From the IMG/VR virus record IMGVR_UViG_3300049893_001700, positions 1 through 21,545 of that record: a stretch of 21,545 nucleotides of DNA, one strand, 5' to 3'. A program made the translations under genes and the position numbers. Below the pieces are notes generated by a model that worked only from the letters and a program-made list of their open reading frames with translations, did not search any database and had not been told where the DNA came from. Shown here piece by piece: positions 7,940 to 14,754 of the stretch; within the stretch, counting starts at the first letter, position 1, and each line of letters opens with the position of its first letter. The stretch comes from a virus.

Positions 7940-9391
7940 TTATTGCTCTGAATTACCAAAGATACGGATACTCTTTACCTTTACGGGGTTGGTAGTAGAT
8001 CCAGCACTTGTATCAGTTTGAACTCTAAAGTTCTCCGTAAGCTTTCCATTAAGGTTGTATACGCAAGATGTAGCTGCCCCGAGTTTTGCAAAAGAGATTG
8101 TATCGGTAAAGATGGTGACTCCTTTGTTGTTTACCAAAGACCATGCAAGAGAAGCCCCTGAAGCTAGTTGCTCAAAAGTAAAGACAACGGTATCAATGCG
8201 TGACAATCCTGTAGATCCCGTGACATCAAAGATCAGGGTCTTGTAGAGAGAGTTCACATCGTATCCAGAAAACTGCGCTAGTTTAAAATTAGTACTCTCT
8301 GTGGATGCAAGCATCGGTGTCCCAAAAGGACAGGAGAGTGCTCCAACAGTTGAGTACCCACCGTCAGCTATTTGGAAGAGTCGTACAGGAAGTTCTTTAT
8401 CCCCAGAACCAAATGCGTATACCAAACCTGAAGATACCCACAATATAAAATCCTTGTAGTCAGTGATCTGCCCAAATTCAGGCAACGATCCCGAGTAACT
8501 CGCAATATCAGAGATTGCTCCTCCGTTCACATATGCCAACTTGTACCCTCCTGTAGATGTGACATCTTGGTAGAAGACAAAGAGGACTCCATTCTTTACA
8601 TGAGAACCACCAGCCGTTCCCATAAGTTTCACTTCAGCTTCCCATGAGTTAGTTGTTCCATCCCAGAGGAATACAGAAGCATTGTTCTTGTTTGCACCTG
8701 TCAGTGAAGGACGGTTAGCAATCAACCAAAGACGATCAGAGTTCCAGGCAATCGACTGTGCAACGGTACCTGTAGGTACATCGAGAGCTGTAGGCATCAG
8801 TGTTGTTCCGTCATAAGAAGCGATGTACCGTCCATTCGTTATATACATTACATCGTTTCCACCCACGATCATCTGATGAGGAACCCCACCCTGGAGTGCA
8901 GCAAAGCCTGAAGGTACAGTTGACCCCCAGTCATCATCAAAGGTTGATGCAAGGTCATACTTACCAATGTCTCCAGCAGAACCTGAATGGTTATATGAGT
9001 AGTAAAGATTTCCTTGGTAGACACAGACATCCTCTCCATCTTCTCCTGTTACTCCAGTCTTATCGATTGTATGAGGCCAGATACCAGTGTTTATTACAGC
9101 CGTTGAGCTGATCTTCTGTAGCTTATTTCCACCAACACCAAAAGTAACGTCAGCAGATACTGCTTCGTCTAGGATTGAGTTGAGGAGCGTAGTGACTGCT
9201 CCTGCTTGTGTTCCATTAGTTAAGTTGGCTAGTCCAGGACCCTGAGTGAACCATGCTGGAGAAGTGAGGTCCACGTTAGTCATATCACCTGCCTGGTTCT
9301 TGTTACCATAACTAGGATAGGTACCCTGGTTATACCAAGCAGGAGCAAACCCACCAAGAAAGTCATTTATTTCTATAGACCACTGAGACAT
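7940..9391 (-). CDS. Probable tail protein, beta-propeller-like (podovirus nozzle/tail-hub type)
   Basis: 483 aa from the ATG at 9389-9391, 1 nt after the upstream stop (TAG-C-ATG). The frame can be extended to a GTG at 9424 inside the previous gene, but the stop-N-ATG junction is repeated elsewhere in this genome and favours 9391. The protein is beta-rich with few charges. It has several loosely repeated blade-like blocks (ending in patterns such as GNLYYSYNH, DVMYITNGRYIASYDG, DRLWLIANRPS, GVLFVFYQDV and DFILWVSSGLVYAFG), as in propeller-fold tail proteins of short-tailed phages. The C-terminal ~130 residues look like a beta sandwich (DTVVFTFEQL...WSLVNNKG). It lies just downstream of the connector gene and upstream of the adhesin, which supports a tail hub or nozzle role. 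Confidence 0.6.
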   Translation of the reverse strand: MSQWSIEINDFLGGFAPAWYNQGTYPSYGNKNQAGDMTNVDLTSPAWFTQGPGLANLTNGTQAGAVTTLLNSILDEAVSADVTFGVGGNKLQKISSTAVINTGIWPHTIDKTGVTGEDGEDVCVYQGNLYYSYNHSGSAGDIGKYDLASTFDDDWGSTVPSGFAALQGGVPHQMIVGGNDVMYITNGRYIASYDGTTLMPTALDVPTGTVAQSIAWNSDRLWLIANRPSLTGANKNNASVFLWDGTTNSWEAEVKLMGTAGGSHVKNGVLFVFYQDVTSTGGYKLAYVNGGAISDIASYSGSLPEFGQITDYKDFILWVSSGLVYAFGSGDKELPVRLFQIADGGYSTVGALSCPFGTPMLASTESTNFKLAQFSGYDVNSLYKTLIFDVTGSTGLSRIDTVVFTFEQLASGASLAWSLVNNKGVTIFTDTISFAKLGAATSCVYNLNGKLTENFRVQTDTSAGSTTNPVKVKSIRIFGNSEQ

Positions 9392-9392
9392 G

Positions 9393-10091
9393 CTAGAGGT
9401 ATTTACGCCATCCCTTGCGAGCACCTGGCTTTATAGCAGTCTTCACTTCAGAAGCTGCCTTTGAGTAAAAGCGAATCATCCCTTGTTCAAGACGATCTTT
9501 CTGGACAGTGAGCCATTGGCGTTGTGTTGCATCCTGAGTGAAATCAATAGCACACGCATAGGAAAGGATGCGGTGGAAAGGTTTAGCAAACCCTGGTTCC
9601 GTTGTGGTCGCAGATACCGCTAGATCAGTAACGGATTTATCCATGTAAATAGTGAGACCGTTGGTGAGGGTTACTGAACCAGAGAGAGGGATTGGGTATA
9701 AAAGAAGTGATCGCCCTGCGAGTTCATAAGCTACAGGTGTTCCTCCAGAACCTCCAAGGTACTCTGGAAGTGCAACTTTAGTTTCATCAGGGTCTAGTGG
9801 TTCTAGTTTAAGCCAGTTTCCACTACCATCCATAATTTCAACACGATTAATACGCATTGCGGTGGTTGGCAACGTGTAGTCCTGTTGGTTATGTACTAGT
9901 GTCGTGTATGCCTTGTTAAGTGTTGTAGCGTTACCATCCTGGAAATGCCATCCTCCGTCTGATTCCCAGATAATACGAGCCACATCCGCATACGCGATGT
10001 TCATATTCCTACGCTTATTCGCAGGGGTATAGGTAGCAGAGGTTGATCCGCAGAGAAAATCAATATCTAGGTCTAGTGTTGATACGTCCAT
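9393..10091 (-). CDS. Probable head-tail connector / adaptor protein
   Basis: 232 aa from the ATG at 10089-10091; a TTG two codons upstream is less likely. Sequence features match a family of phage connector-like proteins seen beside propeller tail proteins: an N-terminal helix with YADVARIIWESDGGWHF, a DYTLPT strand, RINRVEIMDGSGNWLKLEPLD, a LLLYPIPL strand, then EPGFAKPFHRILSYACAIDF and a C-terminal helix with a basic end. I place it at the portal-tail junction because it heads the tail gene block. Its promoter lies at 10098-10122 and puts the first ATG about 6 nt after TATAAT, so the mRNA is probably leaderless. The family name is from memory of similar proteins, not from a search. Confidence 0.62.
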   Translation of the reverse strand: MDVSTLDLDIDFLCGSTSATYTPANKRRNMNIAYADVARIIWESDGGWHFQDGNATTLNKAYTTLVHNQQDYTLPTTAMRINRVEIMDGSGNWLKLEPLDPDETKVALPEYLGGSGGTPVAYELAGRSLLLYPIPLSGSVTLTNGLTIYMDKSVTDLAVSATTTEPGFAKPFHRILSYACAIDFTQDATQRQWLTVQKDRLEQGMIRFYSKAASEVKTAIKPGARKGWRKYL

Positions 10092-10097
10092 GGGCAA

Positions 10098-10122
10098 ATT
10101 ATACCATGGGGAAAAAAGTCAA
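10098..10122 (-). promoter_or_regulatory. Promoter for the tail gene block, leaderless type
   Basis: Minus strand: TTGACT (10117-10122), a 13-nt spacer ending CATGG, TATAAT (10098-10103), then 6 nt to the ATG at 10091. It lies in the 37-nt gap after the NeuB-type gene. The 14-mer CATGGTATAATTTG is identical to the promoter copy at 21166-21179. TG one base before TATAAT makes it an extended -10; the 13-nt spacing is shorter than the usual sigma-70 spacing. Confidence 0.62.
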
Positions 10123-10128
10123 CTCTTT

Positions 10129-11181
10129 CTACTTCAGATGAAAGTGATCCCACTGCAACACCGTATCAGCCTTAATGAAGTCCTTACTCCGCTTAGTGAG
10201 TAGACGTTCCTTTAATCCTGGCCAGATTCCTGTTCCTGGACGTTTGTAGGTGATCATGTCTTCAGTGATCTGTGTGTTCGGTGGAATATCTACCTTAGAA
10301 ACAATAGAACGCTTGTCGTACTTACGAGTCTCGGTCTCTGCCTCAAAGATAAACTTCTCAGAAGAACCCCTGAGTGTTTCAATACGTCGTGCGTTATCCA
10401 CAATCTCCTTGAGTTCAGTTGGATCAACAGACAACCAGTGGTCAGCACTTTTATCGAGACCCTTGTCTACCGTGTAGTGCTTCTCCACGACTTCAGCACC
10501 CATAGCAACCGCGATAGATGTTGAGAACGATCCCATCGTATGGTCGCTAACACCTACAGGATTGAATGGATATTCCTTCTTGATCGTCTTTATGAGGTTG
10601 TAGTTGGCATCCTTCTCTTGGGTTGGGTAACAAAGGGTGCAGTGGAGAATGATGATCTGTTCATTCCCTGCGTCCTCAATGGTTTTGATAGACTCTCGGA
10701 TCTCCTGCATACTCGACGCTCCTGTTGAGAGAATGATCGGCTTATTGTACTTAGCGATATGTGCAAGGTAGGGGAGTACACTCATATCTGAGGATGCGAC
10801 CTTAAACGCCTTCATGCCGATTGAGTTCAGGTAGTCTGCTGCTTCAAATGAAAATGGAGTTGAGAGGAACTCAATATTGTACTCTTCGCAGTATTTGATC
10901 AGTTCTGGGTACCACTCGTATTTAAAACCCTCTAGTGCTTCGTATGCTTGATACTGATCAAGTCCCTCATCTACCTTTGACTCCGCATCCCAAAACTTTG
11001 GTGTCCCTTTAACAACTAGTTCACTAGCGGTATAGGTCTGGAATTTGATTGCATCTGCTCCTGCCCATGCAGCTTTACGGATTCCTTCCTTTGCTCGTTC
11101 TAGTGATCCATTGTGGTTGACACCAAACTCCGCTATCACGTATGTCCTCCCTGTACCTATTTCCTTAGATCCAATTTTCAT
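10129..11181 (-). CDS. neuB: NeuB-type N-acetylneuraminate (nonulosonic acid) synthase
   Basis: 350 aa, full length for the family. NeuB enzymes condense phosphoenolpyruvate with an N-acyl hexosamine to make sialic, legionaminic or pseudaminic acid. Seen here: IAEFGVNHNGS (17-26), KFQTY (46-50), STPFSFEAADYL (107-118), KVASSDM (127-133), LSTGASS (151-157), GVSDHTMG (210-217) and VVEKHYTVDK (231-240), giving the two expected metal-binding histidines H214 and H235. A C-terminal antifreeze/SAF domain (about 290-350) contains the usual KRPGTGI motif. It is the last gene of the sugar cassette, joined to the 47-aa gene by an ATGA overlap; the tail promoter begins just after its stop. Motifs do not decide between NeuB, LegI and PseI types. 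Confidence 0.93.
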   Translation of the reverse strand: MKIGSKEIGTGRTYVIAEFGVNHNGSLERAKEGIRKAAWAGADAIKFQTYTASELVVKGTPKFWDAESKVDEGLDQYQAYEALEGFKYEWYPELIKYCEEYNIEFLSTPFSFEAADYLNSIGMKAFKVASSDMSVLPYLAHIAKYNKPIILSTGASSMQEIRESIKTIEDAGNEQIIILHCTLCYPTQEKDANYNLIKTIKKEYPFNPVGVSDHTMGSFSTSIAVAMGAEVVEKHYTVDKGLDKSADHWLSVDPTELKEIVDNARRIETLRGSSEKFIFEAETETRKYDKRSIVSKVDIPPNTQITEDMITYKRPGTGIWPGLKERLLTKRSKDFIKADTVLQWDHFHLK

Positions 11182-11321
11182 ACTTTTTTAAATAAAAACC
11201 AACGTGCTTGTTCAAGCAGTTCTAATAAATCTTTTTTTGTAGGGGGCTTCTTCTCATCAAGAATGATCGACATTTCTCTCGTGTCTCCATCTCTATTGAG
11301 AATCAGTTTTAGCGTATTCAT
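11178..11321 (-). CDS. Small 47-aa protein of unknown function in the sugar cassette
   Basis: A short frame from the ATG at 11319-11321 to the TGA at 11178-11180. It reads MNTLKLILNRDGDTREM, then a basic helix with Leu repeats (DLLELLEQARWFLFKKV). It overlaps the end of the GT2 gene by 29 nt, and its stop overlaps the NeuB start as ATGA. These two junctions leave no gap, which is the main evidence that it is real. A GGGAG about 10 nt before its ATG is one of only two Shine-Dalgarno-like sequences in the window. No domain is recognised; the short beta start followed by a helix could be a small regulator or partner of a neighbouring enzyme. Confidence 0.65.
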   Translation of the reverse strand: MNTLKLILNRDGDTREMSIILDEKKPPTKKDLLELLEQARWFLFKKV

Positions 11322-11961
11322 TTGCTTTTTGCTCCCATTCTTTCCTGTCCAACGTGTGTGTTAAAGATGTCTCTAGTTGTCTGTAACGATACAGTGGCAG
11401 TCTTAAATGGTACCCATCAAAATTACTTATATACCTCTTTAATAAATCGAAATCCTCTGCATTTCGAAGTTTAGGATTATAGAGCCCCAGTGCCTCAAGG
11501 TACTGTTTACGGAACATGATACCTGCACCATGACGTAACAACAAGTCAAGGGTGTTAATATCCACACGATCAATGATCTTTTCATCCTTATCCACACGAA
11601 GGTGATCGGTGTATACGAACCCTATGTTTTGATTCCAATTAAGGACTTCCGATAGAAATAAGATGGTGTTCTCATTGATATAGTCGTCTGAGTCTACGCG
11701 TATGATGTACTTGCCTACAGCCTTTTTAATTCCTTCATTTGAGGCATTGGCGACTCCACCATTCTTTGGAAGATAGACTGCCGTTATGCTGTCACCAAAG
11801 CAACTGATGGCTTCCCTGCTGTCATCTGTAGAAGCATCGTCAACAACGACGATTTCATAGGAACCCTTTGGTGCCGACTGCTTCAGACACGAACGAATTG
11901 CTCTCCCGATATAGTCCTGATTGTTGTAATTACAAATTACGATTGAAGTTTGAATTGACAT
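11293..11961 (-). CDS. GT2 family (GT-A fold) glycosyltransferase
   Basis: 222 aa. The N-terminal TSIVICNYNNQDYIGRAI (5-22), EIVVVDDASTDDS (36-48), NGGVANASNEGIKKA (67-81) and the metal-binding DxD motif in RVDSDDY (88-94) are typical of inverting family-2 transferases, which move a sugar from a nucleotide donor. A downstream NAEDFDLLKRY matches the usual ED acid region. At 222 aa it is a short, single-domain form without membrane segments, so it acts in the cytosol or at its surface. It starts 25 nt inside the cytidylyltransferase gene and ends 29 nt inside the 47-aa gene. Donor and acceptor are unknown; the neighbours make a nonulosonate-containing glycan plausible. Confidence 0.9.
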   Translation of the reverse strand: MSIQTSIVICNYNNQDYIGRAIRSCLKQSAPKGSYEIVVVDDASTDDSREAISCFGDSITAVYLPKNGGVANASNEGIKKAVGKYIIRVDSDDYINENTILFLSEVLNWNQNIGFVYTDHLRVDKDEKIIDRVDINTLDLLLRHGAGIMFRKQYLEALGLYNPKLRNAEDFDLLKRYISNFDGYHLRLPLYRYRQLETSLTHTLDRKEWEQKANEYAKTDSQ

Positions 11962-12524
11962 ACTGCTTGATCGAATGACTCTTGAGTTTCTATTTCTATA
12001 CTGTGATCGACTAACAGTACCTCTGGGTTTGGTTTGTACGGATCTTTGTAGGTGAGCAACCGTGTGGCTGAAAAGCCTCGTATGGAACCGTTTACTTTGT
12101 TGTGCTGGTCTTTGTAAACATCTCCGTGTGTCATTGGGTAACAGGTCATCACCTCGGGAGCACCTAATTCAATGAGGTACTTCACCCGTTCAATGAGTCC
12201 TGGGTGAATAGTTGGGTTGTTTGCGTGAACAGCTACAACCCCAAAAACCTCCCCCATCTCTTGATACGCATGTTGAAAGACAGGTATATCTGGTACATCA
12301 CCACAAAGTTCCTCTCCACGCTTGATGGGGATAGCCCCAGCATCTTTTGCAATCTGTAGAATAACTTCGCTATCGCTAGAAACATATACTTTCTTAAATA
12401 GTTTAAGACACTTCTCTACGTTCCAGAGAAATGTCGGTTTGCCATTAAAGTCCTTTAGATTTTTTCCTGGGAGTCTTTTTGACGTTCCCTTTGCTAACAA
12501 CAGGGCTACAACTGATCTGTCCAT
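11937..12524 (-). CDS. neuA: NeuA-like cytidylyltransferase (CMP-nonulosonate synthetase family), divergent
   Basis: 195 aa from the ATG at 12522-12524. This start begins the nucleotide-binding strand and loop VVALLLAKGTSKRLPGKN (5-22), equivalent to the family's ARGGSKRIPGKN. A longer frame upstream is only the shadow of the preceding gene. CMP-sialate synthetases activate NeuB products with CTP. Other matching parts are VYVSSDSEVI (47-56) and a C-terminal SIEIETQESFDQA (175-187), equivalent to the IDxDT region. Oddities: the signature Arg is Lys (K12), the metal-binding DID-type motif reads IEIE, and it is shorter than the usual ~220-230 aa. The gene overlaps the upstream aminopeptidase-fold gene by 80 nt, with the catalytic loop encoded in the overlap. 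A different NTP-sugar transferase specificity is possible. Confidence 0.75.
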   Translation of the reverse strand: MDRSVVALLLAKGTSKRLPGKNLKDFNGKPTFLWNVEKCLKLFKKVYVSSDSEVILQIAKDAGAIPIKRGEELCGDVPDIPVFQHAYQEMGEVFGVVAVHANNPTIHPGLIERVKYLIELGAPEVMTCYPMTHGDVYKDQHNKVNGSIRGFSATRLLTYKDPYKPNPEVLLVDHSIEIETQESFDQAVCQFKLQS

Positions 12525-13752
12525 CGGCGACAAGTCTTTGGATGTGGTCGTAAGTGAGTTCGTAATTAAGTCCGAACTCGAGGCAGAGGGAACTGAAAGT
12601 CCTGCTACCATCCATGGCGTAGATGAAATAATCCCACGCGAGGTTTTGAGGTTTCCCACTGGATTGGATCCCATATTTGCTCCTGAAGAGGGGTCCTGTG
12701 AATTTTCGTTCGGGGATGAAGTCTTTTTCATAGTATTCTATTATCTTAACAATTGCCTTCTGCACATGCACCATCATTGAGTAGTAAATGAACTCAGGTG
12801 TGTCGTATGAAGTATGATACTTGTTGTATGGGTGCGAGGTAAACATGATCCCTGGGATACCAATCTTTGGATCATTAAAGACATACTCATCTGACCCTGT
12901 GTCACAGCGGAATGCACCCTGTCGGTATCCTCCCATACCACGGAGTGCAAGTGCTGCAATCGTGTTGATACGTGATGTCTTATCGAATGACCATTGGAGC
13001 ATTGGTCCACCATCGTGGCTGTTTCCGATGGAGTCAACGGCAATCATAAACTCCACTTTGGAGATGTCTTGTGTATTCGCATATGCGATAGATCCTATAG
13101 TGCTCGGACAGAACACGATTTTAATGGTGTGATCGTACTGCCCAGGTTTGATGTAGCTCACAAGGTCAATGAGTGCCGCTACACCAGAGAGGTTGTTGTT
13201 TGCCTGGAATGGTCCGTCGAGGTGTGCAAAGAGCAGTATCTCTCGGTCAGTCTTTCCTTTGATGGTATGTGTCGCTACCTTCATGGTGCCAGGACGATAC
13301 TCAGTATCAATGTGGACTCTGTACTTCCCCTCTTTCAGTAGACAGACTGTCTTGTCACCCTCCTTCTTGTAAATCTTTATCTTTGGAATGCATACTCCCC
13401 AATCCTTTTGGTAGTATTTGTGCTCGTAGAGGTACGCAGAAGGTTGTTCGTCTGAGTAGTGGAGATGTTTCTTTAGCGTATCCAGATCAACTAATCCCGT
13501 GAAGGGTAAAGAGCCAACAACGAGAGAGAGTGGGTGACTTTTGTAGTCAACAAGACGTTCACCCTCAAATTCAACATACGCATCACGAACAATCCATTCA
13601 TCGGGGACAGTCCATGTGCCTACCTGTGTTCCGCTAGGGAACTCAAGCACATCGAGTGGAATGAGTTTATTTATGTAGAGGAGTGCATTATCAAATCCTT
13701 CTCCTAAGAGACACCTATTGAATCCATACAAGTCTTCAATAATTTGTTTCAT
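12445..13752 (-). CDS. DUF4910/DUF2172-type aminopeptidase-fold protein with C-terminal winged helix
   Basis: 435 aa from the ATG at 13750-13752, 1 nt after the upstream TAG; a frame extended to 13791 runs inside the previous gene. The family (zinc aminopeptidase fold, common in surface-polysaccharide clusters) is shown by YGFNRCLLGEG and PSGTQVGTWTVPDEWIVRDA (9-58), AHLDGPFQANNNLSG (176-190), IVFCPSTIGSIAY (212-224), GSDEY (286-290) and YHTSYDTPE (312-320). The last third carries the winged helix-turn-helix (about 355-415) typical of these proteins. Substrates are unknown for the family; peptidase, amidase or glycan deacylase roles are conjecture. Oddity: where I expect PETIGS this protein has PSTIGS, so a key Glu may be absent. 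The final ~26 residues, ending in a Lys-rich tail, overlap the next gene in another frame. Confidence 0.8.
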   Translation of the reverse strand: MKQIIEDLYGFNRCLLGEGFDNALLYINKLIPLDVLEFPSGTQVGTWTVPDEWIVRDAYVEFEGERLVDYKSHPLSLVVGSLPFTGLVDLDTLKKHLHYSDEQPSAYLYEHKYYQKDWGVCIPKIKIYKKEGDKTVCLLKEGKYRVHIDTEYRPGTMKVATHTIKGKTDREILLFAHLDGPFQANNNLSGVAALIDLVSYIKPGQYDHTIKIVFCPSTIGSIAYANTQDISKVEFMIAVDSIGNSHDGGPMLQWSFDKTSRINTIAALALRGMGGYRQGAFRCDTGSDEYVFNDPKIGIPGIMFTSHPYNKYHTSYDTPEFIYYSMMVHVQKAIVKIIEYYEKDFIPERKFTGPLFRSKYGIQSSGKPQNLAWDYFIYAMDGSRTFSSLCLEFGLNYELTYDHIQRLVADGQISCSPVVSKGNVKKTPRKKSKGL

Positions 13753-13753
13753 A

Positions 13754-14323
13754 CTACTTATAGACAGCAAACTGTCGGAGTGAGACTCCAATAACTTCTG
13801 ACTTTACAGTTGGGTTCTCTGCGAGCCAATTATCCACAGCAAGCTTTACGCCTGGGTGTACAGGGTAGTCGTGGATGAGAATAATGCCTCCCTTAACCAT
13901 CTTTGGGAAAAAGTATTCAAGTCCTGCCTTTGTTGGTGGGTAGATGTCCGTATCGAGGTGAACAAACTTAAATGACTTGCTCGTTATCTCCTTTGCCGTA
14001 TCAGGGAATTTGCCCTTGATGATCTTTGCCTTAGCATCATCCTTGAAAAGCGCAGTAACTGATTCCTCAGTTGTTGCACAACCACCTAATTCAAAGTGTG
14101 GAATGTCGCTCTCGTGGAGTTCAGGAAACCCTGCGAATGTGTCGAGAAGGAAGATCTGGTCTTCAGGAAGTTCCTCACGAATGATACGTGCGGTTCCTCC
14201 GTTGAATACTCCTACTTCTACAACGTCTCCTTTGAGTTCCTTTGTTCGTGCAAGAAGACCGCGAATAAGTACTTGTTCTTCTGGAGTCTGGTAAATGTGT
14301 GTTCCTTTGTATTCTATTCTCAT
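13754..14323 (-). CDS. TylF/MycF-like SAM-dependent O-methyltransferase
   Basis: 189 aa. A Rossmann-type methyltransferase: VVEVGVFNGGTA (34-45) is the SAM-binding glycine loop, LLDTFAGFPE (59-68) is the TylF-family signature, and KFVHLDTDIYPPT (119-131) with GGIILIHDYP (145-154) supplies the metal-binding Asp residues of this Mg-dependent group. Family members methylate hydroxyls on sugars, and phage or polysaccharide-cluster copies are common. It overlaps the upstream methyltransferase gene by 4 nt (ATGA) and ends 1 nt before the next ATG. No signal peptide; cytosolic. I infer it methylates a sugar of the cassette's glycan, at an unknown position. Confidence 0.88.
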   Translation of the reverse strand: MRIEYKGTHIYQTPEEQVLIRGLLARTKELKGDVVEVGVFNGGTARIIREELPEDQIFLLDTFAGFPELHESDIPHFELGGCATTEESVTALFKDDAKAKIIKGKFPDTAKEITSKSFKFVHLDTDIYPPTKAGLEYFFPKMVKGGIILIHDYPVHPGVKLAVDNWLAENPTVKSEVIGVSLRQFAVYK

Positions 14324-14754
14324 ATTTTTTTAAGTGTAAAGTGTAATTGTCCCTGTACCTCCTCGTTTTTGACGATTTCAAACGCTGGAAGTGGTACTTC
14401 GCTTCTTTGATATGCTTGGACCTTTTCCTGTTGCCAGAATGATTTATGTCCAGGGAATACAGCCCCAATAGTAGATGCGTGAGGACACCAAACATCTATC
14501 AACCCCTGATGCTTGATGACTCGTAACATTTCTCTCAAAAAATCCATAGCCTCGTCTTCGTCTAGGTGTTCAATGAAGTGAGATGAGAATATATTCGATA
14601 CTGAGTCATCAGGGAAAGGAAGTCCTTCCCTTACATCCCACACCATATTGCCATTGATATTACGATTATCAATGTTGATGAAGCCCTTTCGGAAATCATC
14701 ACCAGAACCGATGTTCAGTTGAATGGGTTCCTTGTATTTAGGAAACTTTCTCAT
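14320..14754 (-). CDS. Short class I SAM-dependent methyltransferase (type 11 family)
   Basis: 144 aa. IQLNIGSGDDFRKGFINID (11-29) is the SAM-binding loop with the acidic strand-2 residue, DVREGLPFPDDSV (40-52) and FSSHFIEHLDEDE (56-68) are the usual family continuation, and LREMLRVIKHQGLIDV (73-88) is the next helix and strand. It is shorter than the common ~200 aa, lacking most of the C-terminal substrate lid, but such short forms are frequent in phage and sugar gene clusters. It begins 17 nt inside the upstream gene and shares an ATGA with the next methyltransferase. The substrate is unknown; sugar methylation is inferred from neighbours. Confidence 0.82.
   Translation of the reverse strand: MRKFPKYKEPIQLNIGSGDDFRKGFINIDNRNINGNMVWDVREGLPFPDDSVSNIFSSHFIEHLDEDEAMDFLREMLRVIKHQGLIDVWCPHASTIGAVFPGHKSFWQQEKVQAYQRSEVPLPAFEIVKNEEVQGQLHFTLKKI

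Noticed and set aside
10123-10160. Terminator at the end of the neuB gene (short CTTTC/GAAAG stem with a T6 run)
   Set aside because: The stem is only about 5-7 bp with a bulge and the T-run is inside the promoter spacer; too weak to call.
12525-12731. 69-residue N-terminal extension of the NeuA-like protein
   Set aside because: It is Ser/Thr-rich shadow of the preceding gene; the family's first strand begins right at the ATG at 12524.
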